The notes under the pieces were generated by a model. The model was not told where the DNA came from. It made no database searches and was given only the letters and a program-made list of their open reading frames with translations. A stretch of DNA of 9,679 bases, taken from positions 1 through 9,679 of the forward strand of contig JAEUIB010000419.1 in NCBI GenBank assembly GCA_016795255.1, given 5' to 3'. The DNA comes from Planctomycetota bacterium. Its GTDB lineage: Bacteria; Planctomycetota; B15-G4; JADJEK01. This document shows, piece by piece, positions 5,867-9,679 of this stretch (the first letter of the stretch is position 1; each line of letters begins with the position of its first letter). Made by a program: the position numbers and the translations under genes.

Positions 5867-7168
5867 ATGAAGATCGCGATCCTCGGTGGCGGCATCTCCG
5901 GCGTGGCCGCGGCTCGATTCCTGGTCGAGGCCGGGCACACCGTCACGATCTTCGAAAAGGACCGCGAGCCCGGCGGCCTGGTCCGCAGCGACACCGTGAA
6001 CGGCTACGTGTTCGACCGCGCCGGCGGCCACATCCTGTTCACGAAGAACGACTGGTGTCGCCAATTCATGCACGGCCATTACGCGCCGGGCGAATTGGTC
6101 GCGACGCGCCGCGACACGAAGATCCTGTTCAAGGGCCGCTGGGTCCATTACCCGTTCGAGAACGGGCTCGGCGACCTCGAACTCGAGGATCGCATCGCGT
6201 GCCTGAAGGGGTACATCGACGCGTACGTCGCGCGGAAAGGCGGCGCGCCGACGCCGCGCGACTTCCGCGGCTGGATCGACCACCGCATGGGTCGCGGCAT
6301 CGCCGACCTGTTCATGGTCCCGTACAACGAGAAGATCTGGAAAGCGGACCTGAAGGACGTCGGCATCGACTGGGTCGAAGGCCGCGTCCCCGATGCTCCG
6401 CTCGAAGACGTGCTGCGCGCCGCGCTCGGCCAACGCGTCGAGGGCTACACGCATCAATTGAACTTCCACTATCCGCGGACCGGCGGCTTCCAGGACCTCT
6501 ACGACCGCATGGCGCGACCGCTCGGCGCCGCGCTGCTGACGAACGTCGAAGTGAAGTCGGTCGAGAAGAAGGGCGAGCACTACGACGTCGACGGCACGGC
6601 GTTCGACCGCGTGATCTCGACGATCCCGCTGCCGGTGCTGGCCGACGTGTTGCGCGGACTGTCGTCGGCCGCGCGCGCGGCGGCGAAGGCGCTGCAGCAC
6701 CGCTCGCTGACGTCGATCCTGTTCGGCATCGATCGCGAGTCGGTGAAGCCGTACTCGTGGATCTACTTGCCGCACGCGTCGCAGGGCCCCGCGAACCGCA
6801 TCACGTTCCTGTCGAACTACTCGCCGGACAACGCGCCGGCGGGCCGCGGTTCGATCCTGGCCGAAGTCACGCACGCCGGTCCGCTCGCGATCACGCAGCG
6901 TTGGCTCGACGATCTGCGCGACGCGTTCCATCGCGAAGGTCTGCTGCGCAAGGACGCGGTCGACCTCGTCCACCACTTCCAAAACGAGTGGGCGTACATC
7001 CTGTTCGACCCGGACTTCACGACGAAGCGCCGCACGGCGATCGACGGCGTCGAGCAACTCGGCGTGCTGCCGCTCGGGCGATTCGGGCGGTTCGACTACT
7101 TCAACTCCGACCAGTGCGTGATCGCCGCGCGCGCGACCGTCGACCGCCTGCTCGCCGGCGCCCGCTGA
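5867..7168 (+). CDS. UDP-galactopyranose-mutase-like FAD-dependent oxidoreductase
   Basis: The 433-residue protein begins with an FAD-binding Rossmann motif: ILGGGISG, with G7, G9 and G12, and E30 at the end of strand 2. GGL at 36-38 and GGHILF at 53-58 follow. PYNEKIWK at 152-159 and HYPRTGGFQ at 201-209 recall UDP-galactopyranose mutases and the related protoporphyrinogen-oxidase-like flavoproteins found in polysaccharide clusters. GRFGRFDYFN at 404-413 is the usual C-terminal FAD-contact region. The start at MKIAILGGG is natural because the dinucleotide fold starts at residue 2, although the leader is pyrimidine-rich with no Shine-Dalgarno sequence. It is followed after 10 bp by a GT2 gene, so a glycan role is likely. 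Whether it makes a furanose sugar nucleotide or does another redox step on a sugar is not shown; true mutase residues were not verified. The flavoprotein call is firm, the reaction is inference. Confidence 0.87.
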   Translation: MKIAILGGGISGVAAARFLVEAGHTVTIFEKDREPGGLVRSDTVNGYVFDRAGGHILFTKNDWCRQFMHGHYAPGELVATRRDTKILFKGRWVHYPFENGLGDLELEDRIACLKGYIDAYVARKGGAPTPRDFRGWIDHRMGRGIADLFMVPYNEKIWKADLKDVGIDWVEGRVPDAPLEDVLRAALGQRVEGYTHQLNFHYPRTGGFQDLYDRMARPLGAALLTNVEVKSVEKKGEHYDVDGTAFDRVISTIPLPVLADVLRGLSSAARAAAKALQHRSLTSILFGIDRESVKPYSWIYLPHASQGPANRITFLSNYSPDNAPAGRGSILAEVTHAGPLAITQRWLDDLRDAFHREGLLRKDAVDLVHHFQNEWAYILFDPDFTTKRRTAIDGVEQLGVLPLGRFGRFDYFNSDQCVIAARATVDRLLAGAR

Positions 7169-7178
7169 CGGAGGCTCG

Positions 7179-8147
7179 ATGCGTCCGGGCAAGGTCTCGA
7201 TCGTGCTCCCGACGCACAACGGCATGCCGTTGTTCGCGCGCGTGCTCGACGGCATCCTCGCCCAGCGCTGCGCGTTCCCGTTCGAGCTGTACTGCGTCGA
7301 CACGGCGTCGTCCGACGGCACGTGGGAAGAGCTCGAACGTCGCGGCGTGCGACGCAAACGCATCGCGAAGTCCGAATTCGACCACGGACGCACCCGCAAC
7401 CAGGCGATCGCCGAAACCGACGGCGACGTCGTCGTATGCATGGTCCAGGACGCGACGCCGGCGGACGAACGTTGGCTCGAGACGCTGATCTCGGCGTACG
7501 AGGTCGGCGACGACGTCGCCGGCGCGTACTCGCGGCAAGTGCCGTATCCCGACTGCTCGCCGTTCCTGAAGCAGCGCCTCGAGCGCTGGGCGGCCGGACG
7601 CACCGAGCGGCGGATCCAGCGGCTCGCGACCGGCGAGACGCTGGCGCAGCTCGAACCGATGCAGCGCCTGTTCCGCTGCGCGTTCGACGACGTCGCGTCG
7701 TCGATGCGGCGCGACGTCTGGCGACGCTTCCCGCTGCCGACGCGGCGGTTCGGCGAGGACGTCGCGTGGGCGAAGTCGGTGATCGAGGCCGGACTCGCGC
7801 TCGTGTTCGAGCCGCGGTCGACGGTGATCCACTCGCACGACGACGGCGCGTGGGCCGAGACCAAGCGGATCTACCTCGATCACGCCAACCTGTTCGAGTT
7901 GTTCGGCGTGCTGACGGTGCCGACGTTCGCCGACGCGCGACGCAACGCGCGGGCGCAGTTTGGCGTCTACCGCGAACAGGTCGACGCGCTCGGACTCGCG
8001 GGCGACGAACGGGATCGGCAACTCGCGTTCGCGCGCCGACTCGCGTATGGAGAGACGTTCGCGCAGTGGCTCGGCGCTCGCTCGATCCGAAAAGGACCTC
8101 CACGAGGCATCTTTCGGTGGGTCGAACGTCTGGTCACGGGGAAATAG
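7179..8147 (+). CDS. Family 2 glycosyltransferase, rhamnosyltransferase-like
   Basis: The 322-residue enzyme has the GT-A fold start VSIVLPTHNG at 6-15 and the nucleotide-binding DTASSDGT at 41-48. EFDHGRTRN at 66-74 and QDATP at 90-94 are marks of the RfbF/WsaF rhamnosyltransferase branch, where QDA replaces the usual DxD. Near 191-199 FGEDVAWAK supplies the ED catalytic-base motif, and HSH at 218-220 closes the domain. The likely role is transfer of a sugar from a nucleotide donor to a lipid-linked or surface glycan on the cytoplasmic face. The donor is not certain: rhamnose is suggested by family, while the upstream mutase-like flavoprotein raises the chance of another sugar. The ATG is fixed by GGAGG four bases upstream, just after the stop of the flavoprotein gene, so the two genes form an operon. 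Length is normal and no key motif is missing. Confidence 0.9.
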   Translation: MRPGKVSIVLPTHNGMPLFARVLDGILAQRCAFPFELYCVDTASSDGTWEELERRGVRRKRIAKSEFDHGRTRNQAIAETDGDVVVCMVQDATPADERWLETLISAYEVGDDVAGAYSRQVPYPDCSPFLKQRLERWAAGRTERRIQRLATGETLAQLEPMQRLFRCAFDDVASSMRRDVWRRFPLPTRRFGEDVAWAKSVIEAGLALVFEPRSTVIHSHDDGAWAETKRIYLDHANLFELFGVLTVPTFADARRNARAQFGVYREQVDALGLAGDERDRQLAFARRLAYGETFAQWLGARSIRKGPPRGIFRWVERLVTGK

Positions 8148-8161
8148 CGCGCTACTTCCTT

Positions 8162-8213
8162 GGCCTCGCTCCGGGGCCTCGCCGCGGCGCCCGGCTCCAG
8201 GGCCTCGCGCGCG
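8162..8213. repeat. Degenerate 13-bp tandem repeat, four units
   Basis: GGCCTCG recurs at 8162, 8175 and 8201, which are 13 and 26 bases apart. The 13-base units are GGCCTCGCTCCGG, GGCCTCGCCGCGG, a diverged third unit starting at 8188 (9 of 13 matching unit one) and GGCCTCGCGCGCG. It lies in the spacer between the glycosyltransferase stop and the antiporter ATG. The period is not a multiple of three, which argues that this stretch is not coding. No terminator with a T tract is seen after the glycosyltransferase. Confidence 0.6.
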
Positions 8214-8246
8214 ACCCGTTGCTCTCCTTTTCCGGGAATCCCGTCG

Positions 8247-9662
8247 ATGGAACCTCTGCAGACGTCGTCCAACCGCAAGCGCGTGTTGTCCCTGTACGCC
8301 TTCGCGATCTTCGCGGCGGTCGGGTTGTACTTCGTGATCCGCCACTTCGGGGAGCAGCTCGCGCCCGGCGTCGAGTCCGCCGCGGCCGGCACGGGCCAGA
8401 TCGCGGCGCACGGCAGCACGCTGGCTCAGGTGTTGCTCGCGCTCGCGGTGATCACGTTCCTCGCGCGGCTCGTCGGCGGCGTGTTCAACCGCTACCTGCA
8501 CCAGCCGCCCGTGATCGGTGAGATCGTCGCCGGACTGATGCTCGGCCCGTCGCTGCTGAAGATCATCTCCCCCGCCGCGTTCACGTACCTGCTGCCGCCC
8601 GAGGCCGCGCCGTTCCTCAGCATCATCGCGAAGATCGGCGTCGTGCTGTTCATGTTCCTGGTCGGCCTGGAACTGGACCTGAAGGCGTTGAAGAAGAGCA
8701 GCCACACGACGCTCGCGATCTCGCACGCCAGCATCGTCGTGCCGTTCCTGCTCGGATCCTGCCTCGCGCTGCTGCTGTACCCGCTGTACGCCGAAGGCCA
8801 CGTGTCGTTCACCGCGTTCTCGTTGTTCCTCGCCATCTCGATGTCGGTGACGGCGTTCCCGGTGCTCGCGCGCATCCTGACCGACCGCGGGATCCAGAAC
8901 ACGCCGCTCGGCATGACCGCCCTGGCGTGCGCGGCGGTCGACGACGTCACCGCGTGGACGCTGCTCGCGTTCGTCGTCGGCATCGTCGGCGCACAGGTCG
9001 AGAGCGCCGCGATGACGCTCGTCTACGTCGTCGTCTACATCGCGGTGATGTTCTTCGTCGTGCGTCCGGTCATGCGCAAGCTGATCGAACGCGTCGACAC
9101 GAAGTCCACGGCCGTCACGCGAAGCGCGATCTCGCTGGTGTTCGTCGGGTTACTGCTGTCGGCCTACGTGACCGAGTCGATCGGCATCCACGCGCTGTTC
9201 GGCGCGTTCCTGTTCGGCGCGTTCATGCCGCACGAGGGCAAGCTCGCCGAGCACATCCGCACCGGCACCGCCGACGTGGTCGTCGTGATGTTCCTGCCTG
9301 CGTTCTTCGCGTTCACCGGCATGCGCACCGAAGTCGGGCTGCTGGACAGCGGCGGCGCGTGGCTCGCGTTCGGCGCGATCACGCTGGTCGCGACGATCGG
9401 CAAGTTCGGCGGCAGCGCGCTCGCGGGCCGCTCCGTCGGTCTGCATTGGCGCGACGCGTCGGCGATCGGCCTGCTGATGAACACGCGCGGCCTGATGGAA
9501 CTGATCGTGCTGAACCTCGGCCTCGACCTCGGCGTCATCTCACCGACCGTGTTCGCGATGATGGTGTTGATGGCGCTGACGACGACGTTCATGGCGTCGC
9601 CGTTGCTCGACCTGCTGATGGGCCGCAACAAGCCTCAGCCGATGCCCGCGGCGGCCGGCTGA
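8247..9662 (+). CDS. CPA2-family Na+/H+ (cation/proton) antiporter
   Basis: The 471-residue membrane protein matches the sodium/hydrogen exchanger domain of the CPA2 family (GerN/NapA/KefB type). Landmarks are HQPPVIGEIVAGLMLGPS at 85-102, LFMFLVGLELD at 134-144, SMSVTAFPVLARIL at 198-211 and the paired aspartates D232-D233 in AAVDDVTAW. Later come TIGKFGG with K386 and MNTRGLMELIVLN at 411-423. A DD pair marks electrogenic antiporters such as NapA and NhaA, unlike the QD pair of Kef channels. One extra helix (about 14-31) precedes the core, and there is no C-terminal RCK/TrkA-N domain, so it is probably a plain antiporter. The ATG at 8247 was chosen because a basic NRKR segment and helix 1 follow naturally. 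The frame is open back to a TTG at 8160, but that part reads as low-complexity repeat. The ribosome site is only GGGA. It is likely transcribed separately or as the tail of the glycan unit. Confidence 0.93.
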   Translation: MEPLQTSSNRKRVLSLYAFAIFAAVGLYFVIRHFGEQLAPGVESAAAGTGQIAAHGSTLAQVLLALAVITFLARLVGGVFNRYLHQPPVIGEIVAGLMLGPSLLKIISPAAFTYLLPPEAAPFLSIIAKIGVVLFMFLVGLELDLKALKKSSHTTLAISHASIVVPFLLGSCLALLLYPLYAEGHVSFTAFSLFLAISMSVTAFPVLARILTDRGIQNTPLGMTALACAAVDDVTAWTLLAFVVGIVGAQVESAAMTLVYVVVYIAVMFFVVRPVMRKLIERVDTKSTAVTRSAISLVFVGLLLSAYVTESIGIHALFGAFLFGAFMPHEGKLAEHIRTGTADVVVVMFLPAFFAFTGMRTEVGLLDSGGAWLAFGAITLVATIGKFGGSALAGRSVGLHWRDASAIGLLMNTRGLMELIVLNLGLDLGVISPTVFAMMVLMALTTTFMASPLLDLLMGRNKPQPMPAAAG

Positions 9663-9679
9663 CTCCAAAGCGTCGGACG

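Noticed and set aside
3789..5870. Plus-strand open frame of 693 codons opposite the MFS and anchored binding-protein genes
   Set aside because: The product is an Arg/Glu/Gln-rich run without domains, and the opposite strand holds a convincing 12-helix transporter. It is a codon-bias shadow.
5660..7864. Minus-strand open frame of 734 codons opposite the flavoprotein and glycosyltransferase
   Set aside because: No recognisable domain, and it covers two genes on the other strand with textbook motifs. It is also a high-GC shadow.
8160..8246. Upstream TTG start for the antiporter
   Set aside because: It would add 29 residues encoded by a 13-bp tandem repeat with no membrane or family character and no ribosome site; the ATG at 8247 gives a normal N-terminus.

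Overview
The window is very GC-rich DNA that is almost fully coded: eight complete genes and one gene cut by the left edge. There are no RNA genes, insertion sequences, phage genes or CRISPR arrays, and no gene-free gap longer than about 230 bases. GC-rich codon use, secreted proteins with Sec-type signals, a DUF2911-like exported protein and a surface-glycan gene pair suggest a free-living Gram-negative-type bacterium. A high-GC Planctomycetota, Myxococcota or related lineage is my guess from general impression only; no marker gene is present to settle it.

Left part (1-5648) is all on the minus strand. In transcription order it holds an MFS transporter followed at once by a membrane-anchored solute-binding-like protein (5648 to 3414). 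Next come a stand-alone AhpD-like CxxC protein (3234 to 2818) and an exported DUF2911-like protein (2622 to 2080) that ends in a clear hairpin terminator. Last is a LivJ-type periplasmic binding protein (1853 to 621) whose stop codon overlaps the start of a one-helix membrane protein that runs off the left edge. That last pair has no permease or ATPase beside it and looks more like a ligand-sensing pair than a transporter.

A 218-bp divergent intergenic region (5649-5866) separates the two halves and holds several small dyads and a candidate promoter. The right part (5867-9662) is on the plus strand. A UDP-galactopyranose-mutase-like flavoprotein and a GT2 rhamnosyltransferase-like enzyme form a tight two-gene unit, likely for cell-surface glycan synthesis. 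A 99-bp spacer with a degenerate 13-bp tandem repeat follows, then a CPA2-type Na+/H+ antiporter.

I did not find an obviously new defence or mobile system. The most unusual points are the binding protein/membrane sensor overlap, the same-frame TGA-ACC-GTG junction between the MFS gene and an anchored binding protein, and several short palindromes and tandem repeats in the spacers.
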